From positions 7,040,501 to 7,104,500 of the forward strand of contig CP126192.1 in the NCBI GenBank assembly GCA_030272155.1: a stretch of DNA of 64,000 nucleotides. The letters are read 5' to 3'. The stretch is from Tetradesmus obliquus. Taxonomy: Eukaryota; Chlorophyta; Chlorophyceae; Sphaeropleales; Scenedesmaceae. A program made the position numbers and the translations under genes. How positions within the stretch are numbered: position 1 is the first letter of the stretch; every line of letters starts with the position of its first letter. Positions 22,411 through 32,484 of the stretch are shown here, piece after piece. The notes beneath the pieces are model-generated. The model was not told where the DNA came from and did not search any database. It was given only the letters and a program-made list of their open reading frames with translations.

Positions 22411-25400
22411 ATGTGCTTTGTATGGTCGCAGGGCGCTTCACCGGCTGCCTGCCATGCCCACGCCCCTGCAGGTAAGCTGATCATTGCGTTTCGCTGCCGA
22501 TCAGCCCTCATGCGGAGTGCCGGCCCGCTCCCTCTTTTTCACGGCCAGCTGTGGTCTGCTGTAGTAGTGGTGTGCATGTGCTGGCAGGGAAGCTGAGCAG
22601 CATACAGCCCTTACAAACGCTCTCAGGCCTTCGTAGTTACATCTACTGCTTTTCGTTTGCCACCCATCCCTGTGCATGCTTTCCTTGCAGGCGTCAGGCC
22701 TGTGCTTGGCGGCAGACTGCCTGCACGCAACAGCAGCAGCAAGCGCACAGCCCCTATCGCTCGCAACTCGCAGCCTTCCCAGATGCCAGTGCCTCCTGCA
22801 TCCCAGATTGAGTGGGACAGGATCTCCACTGATGATATCGACACTTGGGACGAATCTTATGGCCCACCCACACCGCTGCTGGACACTGTGAACTACCCAG
22901 TTCACCTGAAGAACTTCAGCGTGCCGCAGCTGCGACAGCTGTGCAAGGAGCTGCGCAGCGATGTGGTGCACACTGTCTCAAAGACAGGAGGCCACCTGAG
23001 CAGCAGCCTGGGCGTGGTTGAGCTCACTGTGGCTCTGCATTACTGCTTCAATGCTCCGGATGACAAGATCATCTGGGATGTGGGGCACCAGTGCTACATC
23101 CACAAGATCCTGACAGGCCGCCGCTCAGGCATGGCAACCATCCGCCAGACCAACGGGCTGTCAGGTGCGTTACAAAATGTGTTACGTCTGTCACCTTGCA
23201 AGTCGTGGGTGGCCTGGTGCGCAAGCAGCAGCAGCAGCAGCATGCAGTTGGACGGCGGGGTCTCCCCTGCAAAGGTGCAGCGTTCCTGCTGGCTGCATGG
23301 TTCTGCAGAGTTTGCTTGCCCGTCAGGGAGCTCGGCAGCAGCATGGGCGCATGCAGCAGCAGTGGACTGGGGAGTCAGCTGCTGCTGTTGCCGGAGCAGC
23401 TGCGAAAGCAGCTGCAAGCAAAGGCAGCTTGGCAGCAGTATAGCACTGGCTTGGCTGAGCAGCAGCTGTAGCAGCAACACAAAGCAGTAGCAGTGGTTGC
23501 AGGTGCCGACAGCATTGAAGCAGCAGCAGCAGCGCTAAGGCAGTGTCGCTCGCTGGCTGCGCTTTGCAACTGCTGTGTGTACATGGCGCTTTGCAGCATG
23601 ACCTAAATCCTGCTTTTGTGTTTGGCTTACTAATCAAGCGCACTCCTAGTATGAGCTGCAGTTGCTCACCAGTGCTGCTGCACTGGTTGCTTGGCATCAC
23701 TTTGCATATACTCTGTATGCCTGCAGGCTTCACAAAGCGCTCCGAGAGCGAGTACGACCCCTTTGGTGCTGGCCACAGCAGCACCAGCGTCAGCTCTACC
23801 TCCCATAGATGATGCCGCGTGTTGCTCACATCCCTGCAACCGTGTGTTATGATGTATATGCAGGCTTCACAAAGCGCTCCGAGAGCGAGTACGACCCCTT
23901 TGGTGCTGGCCACAGCAGCACCAGCATCAGCGCAGGCCTGGGCATGGCAGTGGGGCGTGACATCAAAGGCAAGAAGAACAACGTCATCGCTGTCATCGGC
24001 GACGGCGCGATTACGGGCGGCATGGCATATGAGGCGATGAACCACGCTGGCTTCCTGGACAGCAACATGATCATCATCCTGAACGACAACCAGCAGGTGA
24101 ATGGTCTGGCTAGTGCATAAGCAGCAGCAGCAGCAGCAAGTATTGCTTGCAGTAGCAGCAGCAGCAATAGGGATCATGCCGGCTTCCTGGACAGCAACGT
24201 GATGATCATCCTGAACGACAACCAGCAGGTTACTAAATCTAAAGCAGCAGCAACAGCAGCAGCGCGCAGAAGGAGCAGCAGCGCTAGTGCCCTGTTGGAT
24301 GTCAAGCAGCTGGCGTGCGCCTGTGTCTTTTGCTGTGGTCAATGACTGGGCACATTGCAATGTGGCTCCAGCAAGCACGTACTCCTTGCGGTTACGATCC
24401 GTCGCGTGCTGCTTCATGTTGTCTGATGCTGCAAGCCATCTCACCACATCATGCCGCTGCTGCTGTCGCGCTGTCACCTCCCGCAGGTGTCGCTGCCCAC
24501 GCAGTACAACAACCGCAACCAGGACCCCGTGGGAGCGCTGTCATCTGCTCTGGCGCGCCTGCAGTCCAACAGGCCGCTGCGCGAGCTGCGTGAGGTGGCC
24601 AAGGGCATCACCAAGCAGCTGCCGCAGCCCATCCAGGTGCGTGTTTGACCAAGGTTTGACTGGAGTTTGACCAAGGTTTGACTGAAGTTTGACCAGGGTT
24701 TGACCGGCGGAGGTGTTTTGGCCACAGATGCTGCCCCAGCTTGCAGGAAAGTTTAGTCCAGTGTATGCTTGCGCCAGAGCTTCTGTATATCAATCTTCTG
24801 CCTCGATGGCGTGTAGCTTCTCACTACCTGCTGCTGCTCCTGGTTTTGCTGCTGTCAGGTTGCCACCAGCAAGATCGACGAGTATGCTCGCGGCATGATC
24901 AGCGGCAGCGGCAGCACGCTGTTTGAGGAGCTTGGGCTGTACTACATCGGCCCTCTGGATGGCCACAACCTAGAGGACCTGGTGACTGTGCTGAACGATG
25001 TGCGCTCAGCAGACACAGTTGGGCCTGTGCTGGTGCACGTGATCACTGAGAAGGGCCGCGGATACCTGCCGGCTGAGACAGCTCAGGTGGGTTTGACTGT
25101 GTTGGGTTTGACTGTTGTTGACTGCGGGGCCTGTGCTGGTGCACGTGATCACTGAGAAGGGCCGCGGCGACCTGCCAGCTGAGACAGCTCAGGTGGGTAT
25201 GACTTTATTGAGCTTGACTGTTGTTGACTGTGTCGACTGTGGGGCTGGTGCTGATGCACGTGATCACTGAGAAGGGCCGCGGCCACCTGCCAGCTGAGAC
25301 AGCTGAGGTGGTTTGACTGTGTTGAGTTTGACCGCGTTGACTGTGTTGACTGTTGTTGACTGTGCTCGTGCATGTGATCACTGAAAAGGGCCGTGAACAT

Positions 25401-28231
25401 CTCTCAACTGAGACAGCTCAGGTTGGTTTGGCTGTGTTTGACCAGAAAGCAGCTGCTTTGCAGTGCTGCAGAGGGGTGCATGCATGGGGTGTGATGTAGC
25501 GTGATGCTGTGCAGCTGGTAGAGACAGCAGCAGCAGGTATGTGTTTGGCTGCACTGGTGCCTAGGCTGCAACAGTGGTGCTCCTGTTGCTAGCTGAGGCA
25601 TGCAGCTGACTCCACATACGTGTGCACCGCACTCTTCCATTCACACCCTCACCTGTTTTGTGCATATTTTTTCATTTTTCTGCTTGCAGGACAAGATGCA
25701 CGGCGTGGTCAAGTTTGACCCCCGCACCGGTGTGCAGCAGAAGAGCGCCCCAGCCAAGGCTGGCTCCTACACCAACTACTTTGCTGATGCTCTGATTGCT
25801 GAGGCAGAGCGCGACAGCAGGATCGTGGCCATCCACGCAGCCATGGCAGGAGGCACTGGTGAGCATCAAACAGCACATGGTGTTATGTTATTGGTTTGCA
25901 GGAGCTTTGTTGGAGGCTGTAATCATATGCTTGCAGGACAGCAGGATCGTGGCCATTTCAATTGGCGGGAGGCACAGGTGACCTACACACATGCCTGTTG
26001 CAGCAGTTGTGTCGGCTGTTCCAGTCGACAATGCTTGCAGGACAGCATCTGCAGCAGCTGTGTAAGCAGCTCGAGTCAAACGTGCGTGCAGGACAATAAT
26101 GTGCGTATATCATACAGGAGTGGCAGCGCGTTGCATCCCCTGTCATCTTCATCACCATCAACATCAACTGCTGTATTGTGTTGTTTGTCATTTTGCAGGC
26201 CTGTACCGCTTTGAGAAGCGCTTCCCCGAGCGCATCTTTGATGTGGGCATTGCTGAGCAGCACGCAGTGTGCTTCGCCGCCGGCCTGGCCACTGAGGGCG
26301 TGACTCCCTTCTGCACCATCTACTCCAGCTTCCTGCAGCGCGGGTACGACCAGGTCGTGCACGACGTGGCGCTGCAGAGCCTGCCAGGTGCGACAGCTGC
26401 GTCTTGAATTTTGAATGTGTGTCACTCTTAGTCTGCATGGTGACGCCCTTCTGCACCATACTACTCCAGCTGCGTGTGTGCACGACATGACGCTGCAGAG
26501 CCTGCCAGGTGCGTGTGGCAGTGATTGCAAGTGGTGTCTTGTGCCGCACTGCGCTTAGAGTCATTTCTGATACTGCACTGTGAACAGGTCGTGTCAACGA
26601 CCTGTACTGCACTGCTCACCTAAGCCTCTGCAGCACGATCATTGCTGCTTGTGTGCATGCGATGCCCTTCGGATGCGTTGCATCGTAATGAACGCTGCCT
26701 TCTTGCTACTCTGCTTCCTTTCCTGCAGTGCGCTTTGCAATGGACCGTGCTGGCCTCGTCGGCGCAGACGGCGCCACCCACTGCGGCGCATTCGACGTCA
26801 CCTACATGGCCTCACTGCCCAACATGGTCGTCATGGCACCCAGCAACGAAGCAGAGCTAATCAACATGGTGGCGACTGCAACAGCCATCGATGACAGGCC
26901 CAGCTGCTTCAGGTTCCCGCGTGGAAATGGAATCGGCGTTGACCTGGCGGCTGAGGGCATCGGCAAGGACCTGAAGGGCACAGCGCTGGAGGTGGGTTTT
27001 AGGGTTTTAGGGGTTTCAAGAGGTGCACTGCTGTGCGTAGGTGCTTTGGTATGTGCAAATTCCCTGCATAGTTGCTGTCGGGCCATATCACTGCTTGCCC
27101 ATTGCCAGCATACATAGCAACACACTACACACCGCACAGGTTATGTCGTGCTCTTGTGTTTCCACCACAAAACGATTTGCTGACATCTCTGCTGCTGCTG
27201 CTCCGCAGGTTGGCCGTGGCATTGTGCGCCGCCAGGGCAAGGACGTGTGCCTGCTGGCCTACGGCTCATCAGTCAACGAGGCCCTTGTTGCAGCAGAGCT
27301 GCTGTCACGCGCCGGCGTGTCCGCAACTGTCGTGGACGCACGCTTCTGCAAGCCGCTGGACACAGACCTGGTCAGGCGCTGTGCGCGCGAGCACGCTGCT
27401 ATGATCAGCATCGAGGAGGGCAGCATTGGCGGCTTTGCTGCGCATGTGATGCAGTTCCTGGCGCTGGATGGCCTGCTGGACGGCGGCCTGAAGTTCAGGC
27501 CGATGACGCTGCCGGACCGCTTCATCGACCATGGCAGGTGGGTGGATGTGACATCATTAGTAACATGTTAAATGTGTCATATTTTGGCAATTTTGTACGT
27601 TGTGTGGGGAGATGGGCTGCTGGACGGCGGCCTGAAATTCAGGCCGATGACGCTGCCGGACGGCTTCATCGAGACCACGGCAGGTGGGTGGATGTGACAT
27701 TGTCAGTGACATGTTAATGTGTTATATTTTGGCAATTTTGTACGTTGTGTGGTGAGATGGGCTGCTGGACGGCGGCCTGAAGTTCAGGCCGATGACGCTG
27801 CTGGGCAGGTTTTTCGACCACGGCAAGTGCATGGATTTGTGACAAGTATCTAGATAAGGCATGAGCTGAGGATGGCACGTACCCAGCTGAGCATGGCTGC
27901 ACAAGTTAAAGTGACACACCATGTTCAAGTCGCTTGAACATGGCGTGTCACTTTAGGTTGTGCAGCCATGCTCAGCTGGGTAAGTGCCATCCCCCGCTCA
28001 TCCCCCGCTCATGCCTTATCTTGCCGTCACAAAATGCATCACACTGCTCAACACCTGCCTACGCACCACACACACTGACATGCCTTTCGTGCTGCTGCTG
28101 CTGCTGCTGCTGTAGGTACGAGGACCAGCTGGCAGAGGCGGGTTTGAGTGCCAGCCACATCGCCAGCACGGCACTGGCCACCCTGGGCAAGCCCAAGGAT
28201 GCACAGCTGACACTGTCAGGCATCAGCGCCT

Positions 28232-28233
<2 letters not shown>
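22411..28233 (+). CDS. DXS: 1-deoxy-D-xylulose-5-phosphate synthase, plastid
   Basis: Condenses pyruvate and glyceraldehyde-3-phosphate to DXP with thiamine diphosphate, the first step of the plastid MEP isoprenoid pathway. Exon model: 22411-22471, 22691-23164, 23864-24096, 24487-24636, 24859-25086, 25690-25858, 26199-26387, 26729-26991, 27209-27537, 28116-28233; every phase agrees, giving 737 residues, the usual length for plastid DXS. Landmarks: [34 protein letters not shown], the ThDP motif GDGAITGG (about 224) ending [26 protein letters not shown] with catalytic Glu458, [19 protein letters not shown], and C-terminal [12 protein letters not shown]. The first ~50 residues are Ala/Ser/Arg-rich, fitting a transit peptide. 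The short first exon is my least certain choice. Exons 3, 5, 6, 7 and 9 all have echo copies in flanking introns. I selected copies that keep the full family sequence. Confidence 0.95.
23727..24228 (+). repeat. Echoes on both sides of DXS exon 3
   Basis: The start of exon 3 ([20 protein letters not shown] with acceptor TGCAG) appears first at 23727-23804, where it then runs to a stop, and again at 23864 as the real exon. The end of exon 3 ([18 protein letters not shown]) is echoed at 24173-24228 with one substitution at protein level (NVMII) and a GT after it. Confidence 0.9.
24644..24712. repeat. TTTGACCAAGG/TTTGACTGGAG array
   Basis: About six copies of an 11-12 bp unit built on TTTGAC immediately follow the donor of DXS exon 4. 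It resembles the TTGAC array at 14950-14988 and the TTTGACTGTGTTG spacers at 25090-25360. Confidence 0.85.
24970..25421 (+). repeat. Four-copy exon-end echo array, DXS exon 5
   Basis: The exon end [20 protein letters not shown] with its GT donor (real copy ends 25086) is repeated downstream, ending at 25192, 25307 and 25421. Copies are about 106-115 bp apart with TTTGAC-rich spacers containing stops. Divergence rises with distance: the last copy has several changes ([11 protein letters not shown]) and a GTTGG donor. Confidence 0.9.
25936..26070 (+). repeat. Partial echoes of DXS exon 6
   Basis: The segment CTTGCAGGACAGCAGGATCG at 25933 repeats the interior and end of exon 6 (DSRIVAI, GGT) with a following GTGACC. 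A shorter fragment with CTTGCAGGACAGCA recurs at 26034. Both begin like acceptors. Confidence 0.6.
26437..26508 (+). repeat. Exon-end echo, DXS exon 7
   Basis: A shortened copy of the exon 7 end (VTPFCTI, then ALQSLP and donor GTGCG) lies 50 bp after the real donor. An internal deletion removed the middle of the copy. Confidence 0.8.
26994..27012. repeat. Two TTTTAGGG units in DXS intron 8
   Basis: The intron opens with GGTTTTAGGGTTTTAGGGG, two perfect copies of the Chlamydomonas-type telomeric octamer. Two units may be chance. Confidence 0.5.
27613..27826 (+). repeat. Exon-end echoes, DXS exon 9
   Basis: The exon end [20 protein letters not shown] with donor is repeated at about 27613-27685 and 27757-27826, in units of about 144 bp that include intron sequence (GTTATATTTTGGCAATTTTG). 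The first echo keeps GGCAG/GTGGGTGG; the second has AAGTGC in place of the donor. Confidence 0.9.
27828..28040. repeat. Long foldback (inverted repeat) in the last DXS intron
   Basis: Two arms of about 100 nt face each other across a loop of only a few bases near 27931. Within the inner 80 nt the arms pair almost perfectly (for example ACCCAGCTGAGCATGGCTGC and its complement; CATGTTCAAG/CTTGAACATG). The right arm carries a small duplicated CCCCCGCTCAT. The outer ends also match (GATTTGTGAC against GTCACAAAAT). It could be a hairpin small-RNA precursor, a snapback element or an inverted duplication. Confidence 0.85.
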
Positions 28234-28271
<38 letters not shown>

Positions 28272-28272
28272 T
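28234..28272. repeat. CAG tract abutting the DXS stop codon
   Basis: Twelve CAG triplets start directly after the TAA, so loss of the stop would append polyglutamine or similar to DXS. Confidence 0.85.
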
Positions 28273-30339
28273 GGCCGTGTGTGGTGGCTGCAAGTTGCAG
28301 GTGTCTTGCAGCGAACAGTTGATTGTGGGTGGCGTGCCGCCATCTGCTTAGGGGTGCTCTCCTTACAGGGCACACCTGGCTTGCAGAGATGCAGCAGCAC
28401 CTGCTCTCGCTAATGTTTTGCAGTGTGCAGCAGTGCCTGCCCTGCAGATGCTGATCAGGCTTGGTCTGCTGCTGCTGGTGGCACCAGCTTAGGGTGAGGA
28501 GGCAAGCATGGGCAGGTTTGGCTCGGCAGTGCCTGTGCAGTAGTTCATGTGCTGCGCTCATGCAGCTGCTTCAGAGCAGGTGCCCATGGCTTGGCATGCT
28601 TTGTTATGGACACGGGGCGATGCACGCCTTTGTCGATGAAACAGCAGGGGCATCGTGCGCGCTGATGTCAGCACATTGCGTGCGCTGTGCCGTCACTCAA
28701 AATGTGCAGCGAACATGCAGCAGCCGCAGCCTGTTCAGCTGTGTCCTGCTTTGTGGTTTTTGCAAAGTACATACCTACGCACTGTTGTTTGGGAGGGGTA
28801 CAGCAGGTGCTTACAATGTCTGCACAGTCGCGCCACCTTGCAGGCACTCCCTTGGCCCGTGATGTTCAAGGTTGTGGGGTGGTTGCGCTTTTGCAGGATG
28901 ATGGTCACTCACGCACACAGCGCATGCGCCATGCATTGTGTCGCTGCTTTGGTGTGTAGAGTTGGTTGCTTGTGCACTCTTGCTGCGCGCATTGCAGCAA
29001 GTGCAGCTTTTCAACAGCATGGAGTCAGCCCTGGGTGCTGTCTGGTGTCCTGCGTTGCTCAAGTTGCTCAAGCAGTGGATAGGCTGCAAGTGGCGTGTGC
29101 AGAGTGTGCATTCCGGGCACCCCAACAAGCTGCTGTGTTCATGTGTTACACATGTGATGAAGCACTCTTGAGGACTAGCCAGCTTCAGCATCGGCAATGT
29201 GTGAAGCATATGCCTGGTTGCGCATCAGCAGACGAAGCACGGCACTGCGGACTTTGCCGGTGGCAGTAGTAGGTCAGGAGGCAGCATGTACATTTAGCTC
29301 TTGGGGTTTGGGGTTTGGGGTGTTAGGAGCTTCCCTGCAAGCAAGTAGTGAGCTGCAGGTGCTTTTTTCATTGCTGTGGCAGAGCACAGCAGTACGGAAC
29401 TTGCTGCTTGGGGTTCAGGGTGGTGGCTGTCGTTGAGAGTGCTGGGTGAGAGGAGTTTGTTGCTGCAAGCAGCAACTGCAGCATGCAGCGGCCGTGCCTT
29501 TGTATGGCCTTGCAAACAGCGGTGTCGCTGCCGCATGCGTTGCAAGCAGAGTGGTCTGTGGTGTGAGGTTCGCAGGTGTTACCAACAGTTCAGATGTGTG
29601 TTTGCTTGCTGGCATAGCAGCCAGTGTGATGCATCAAACCACGTGCGGCTAAGTGCACCCATCACGCATCAAAATACAGCATCTCAGATGTCTTACACAG
29701 TGTGTGGAAGCTACAGGGTACAACCCCCTGGTAAAGCACTGATCCATCATCGTGCATAAGTGCACATCTCAACCTGAGCGTTGAGTACTCCTTGGTTACC
29801 CATGGTTGAGCTCACAGATTGGCCAGGAGGCTCCAGCTGCACACAACCCTGATGCCATCAGGGTGCGTGGCACGCAAACGTCACCGTGAGAACAACTCAT
29901 GAGTGATCAAAAGAGTATTGAAGCTTCAACATCCCATTGCACTGGTTGGGATACCAGAGGTAGTAGCTAGCCTGCCCCAGGCTTGCGTATCAACAGTTTC
30001 AACTTGTTCATTCAACCGCAGTACCCTACAACCCCAGCTGCTGTACACATGAGGCAGCGGCGGCAACAGCAGTTTCTTGATGGCCGGGCAGCCAGGCCGT
30101 CCAGGCAGCACGGCGCGTTGAAGCATACACTACTGTACTGTACACTGTGAGGGCTTCACAACTAAAAAACCTGCCTCGGCCACTAGCCCAGCAAGCTGTA
30201 TCCTTGCTCATTGTACACTCATTACATCACCTCCGTATCTATGACAGGACCTCCAGCAGAGTGCTGCTGGCGCGCGCTGAGCAGTTGCACTGCTGCACAG
30301 GCATGCGCTGTTGCACACCAAATCCTGTTTAGTACCTGG

Positions 30340-30960
30340 TAGATGGATGCGGCAAAAGTTGAACGACCGTGACGTCATGTTCACTGCACATGCACATACA
30401 ATATTTTTGAAATGCACATTACAATACGACCGTACCAATAATAGTCGTAGTTTCCGCTCCATATGGGGCGCGGTTGCCGATGCCGATGACAAGGTATGGC
30501 TTACAAGAAGACTATTATTCTTATACAACACGACCGCTGGGCAATATGACAGCTGTGGGGTAGTATAGGAGTCCAAACAAGCCGTGTACATTTCAAAAAA
30601 TAATCAAACAGCAGAGCCCGGCGTGTCGCTACCACTAAAGGCAGATTCAACGATGTTGTAACAAGCTGAAAGCCAAACGTTGAAGCTGGGTGGCCATGCC
30701 TTTCTTTGCAAAAAATTTCTACATAGAATACCATATAGTAAACCAAGAGGTTACGATTGACTAACCATCAGTATGATCCACTCACAAGTCGCACCGCAAG
30801 CAGAATCTATTCTATCTTTTAATTCTATTCTATTTTTAATTCTATTTTTCAAGGGGGTTATTCAGAGAAGAAAGATAAAAATAAAACGCGGCGGTTGACA
30901 TGGTTCCCAGCATGTGTAGCGCAAGCCGACCGCACCAATAATTTTTTTATAAAAGAAATG
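30340..30960. other. A/T-rich island with imperfect foldback
   Basis: By eye this stretch is much more A/T-rich than the rest of the window (TCTATTCTATCTTTTAATTC, AATAATTTTTTTATAAAAG). Near 30399 the sequence TTTTTGAAATGCACA and near 30590 TGTACATTTCAAAAA are inverted copies, and AATAATAGTC/GACTATTATT lie inside them. It may be the remnant of a small inverted-repeat element; no coding capacity is visible. Confidence 0.4.
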
Positions 30961-31013
30961 CTGGATGCAATAGAGCAAAGTTGTGTTTTGGCCTTCCTGG
31001 AAGCCAGACTGCG

Positions 31014-31038
31014 CCCCCCCCCCCCCCCCTCCCCCCTG
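31014..31038. repeat. Homopolymer C run
   Basis: A near-pure run of about 15 C followed by TCCCCCCTGCCC. The complementary strand could form G-rich structures. The run is also a likely assembly or sequencing error site. Confidence 0.9.
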
Positions 31039-31389
31039 CCCGAAGGCTTCTGGCGCTCCAAGTGGGCTGATCACGCAGGCACAGCTGTCCAGTAGCACTG
31101 TTATGCGATAGGCATACCTTCAGGCAATGCTGAGCCAGAAGAACCCCGCCAAAGTCTCCTGGCACTCCAAGTGTGTGTTGTTCTGTACATCGCACATATG
31201 ATGCGGTGCTACTGCTGTGCTGCAGTGCTACTGCTGCCAACGTGAGGCTCAGTGGTGATGGAAGCGGTGCTTGACTGGTTGACTTCTAGTACCAGCCAGC
31301 ACAGCAGACCCAGCACAGTGCTTACACCCATACCGCTGTTAACGCACCACTGTGCTGCATGCACGGTGTACACCATGTCAGCAATGTAT

Positions 31390-31423
31390 ACACGGAAGTA
31401 CGTACTGGAAGTACGTACTTCCG
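31390..31423. repeat. Short perfect palindrome
   Basis: ACGGAAGTACGTAC and GTACGTACTTCCGT are exact inverted copies around a 5-base centre. It is isolated in intergenic DNA. Confidence 0.8.
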
Positions 31424-32484
31424 TAGGTGCAGATCAAGAAAGCTCAGCTTCACAGCTAAGGCATGTCTCAGCCCTCAGCCAAAACACAGCCTGGCCTCAA
31501 GCAGACCAATCGCCGTGTGCGGCTGATGGAGCAAAACTGGCCACGACACGTGCACGCTGTGCACCCGGGCACAGGCAGCAGTGCAGCACACAATCAGCAG
31601 ACCACTGATGCAATAGCCAACAGTCTCAAAGTATCAGGTCACAGCCAAACTCAGCGAATCAAAGCAATTCCTTTACTCGGTCCACCTCATACACTAAGCC
31701 ATATGCCACTGCAGTACTGCTCCACCACGGTGCACACAGACTGCAGACGTTTTGGCCATGCCATGGCCCCCTGAGCACAGCGTTGCTCCTGCTTGACCAG
31801 CAGCACAATAATTTGCCGATCCACAGGACCATGCAGACTGCGGCAATGGTGTCAGCAGCATGGAATGCATATGCACATCAAAGCATGCGTGATTGCACAG
31901 CAAAGGTGGCAGTTGCTCACACAAACAAGTGCCTGCAAATGCGTGTTGCGCATGCACACTGTGCACTAGGCATGTGCAAGGCATATATATGCCTTCAAGT
32001 GTCAGCAGCTGCCTCTTGTCAATGACGCTTGCAGCGCCAAACCTAATCATCATCAACAGGCACTGCTGCAGTGCATGCAGGTGTAATGGTCGATGCCGTC
32101 ACCCACTCTCTCAGTAGGTGCAATCAACGTGTAGCCCGTACTGTTGCAGTACTAAGGCTGTGTGCTCATTTCAGCACATTGTAAAGGTGAACACATGGCA
32201 TAGCATGCACATGTGAATGTACAAGGAAGTGAACAAAAGCACTCCAAAAGCCGTGTGCGGCAGTGGGTCATGTTGTCATTATCACGACACAGTCACAAAT
32301 CATGCTGCTTATGTACAGCTGCAAAACTCGGGCCGTGCTTGGCAGCACGGCAATACTGGCTGGAGAAGGCCCATGCACAGCAAGCCCATTGGCTTTCAGG
32401 CCACAAGGCTGCAGCAGCTACACTCCCTATGCTGTCCTGCCAGAAATGCAAAGCATACAAACTTGAAGTGTAAAAACATCTCTC

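Larger units (their letters stand above)
28273..32484. other. 4.2-kb intergenic region
   Basis: This covers the DXS 3' UTR and the 3' side of the first protease gene. 28.3-29.8 kb is G/T-rich with no credible coding segment. At 29297-29322 there is a (TTTGGGG)3-like G-rich run. 30.33-30.96 kb is markedly A/T-richer than its surroundings, and 31.01-31.03 kb holds a pure C run. No RNA gene or transposase-like frame was recognised. Confidence 0.5.

Noticed and set aside
22657-22690. DXS starting in the frame opening at 22657
   Set aside because: There is no ATG; the segment contains a clear CTTGCAG acceptor at 22690, so the start must be in an upstream exon.
27828-28040. Calling the foldback a MITE outright
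   Set aside because: No convincing target-site duplication was seen, and the left end overlaps an exon 9 echo, so an inverted duplication is equally possible.
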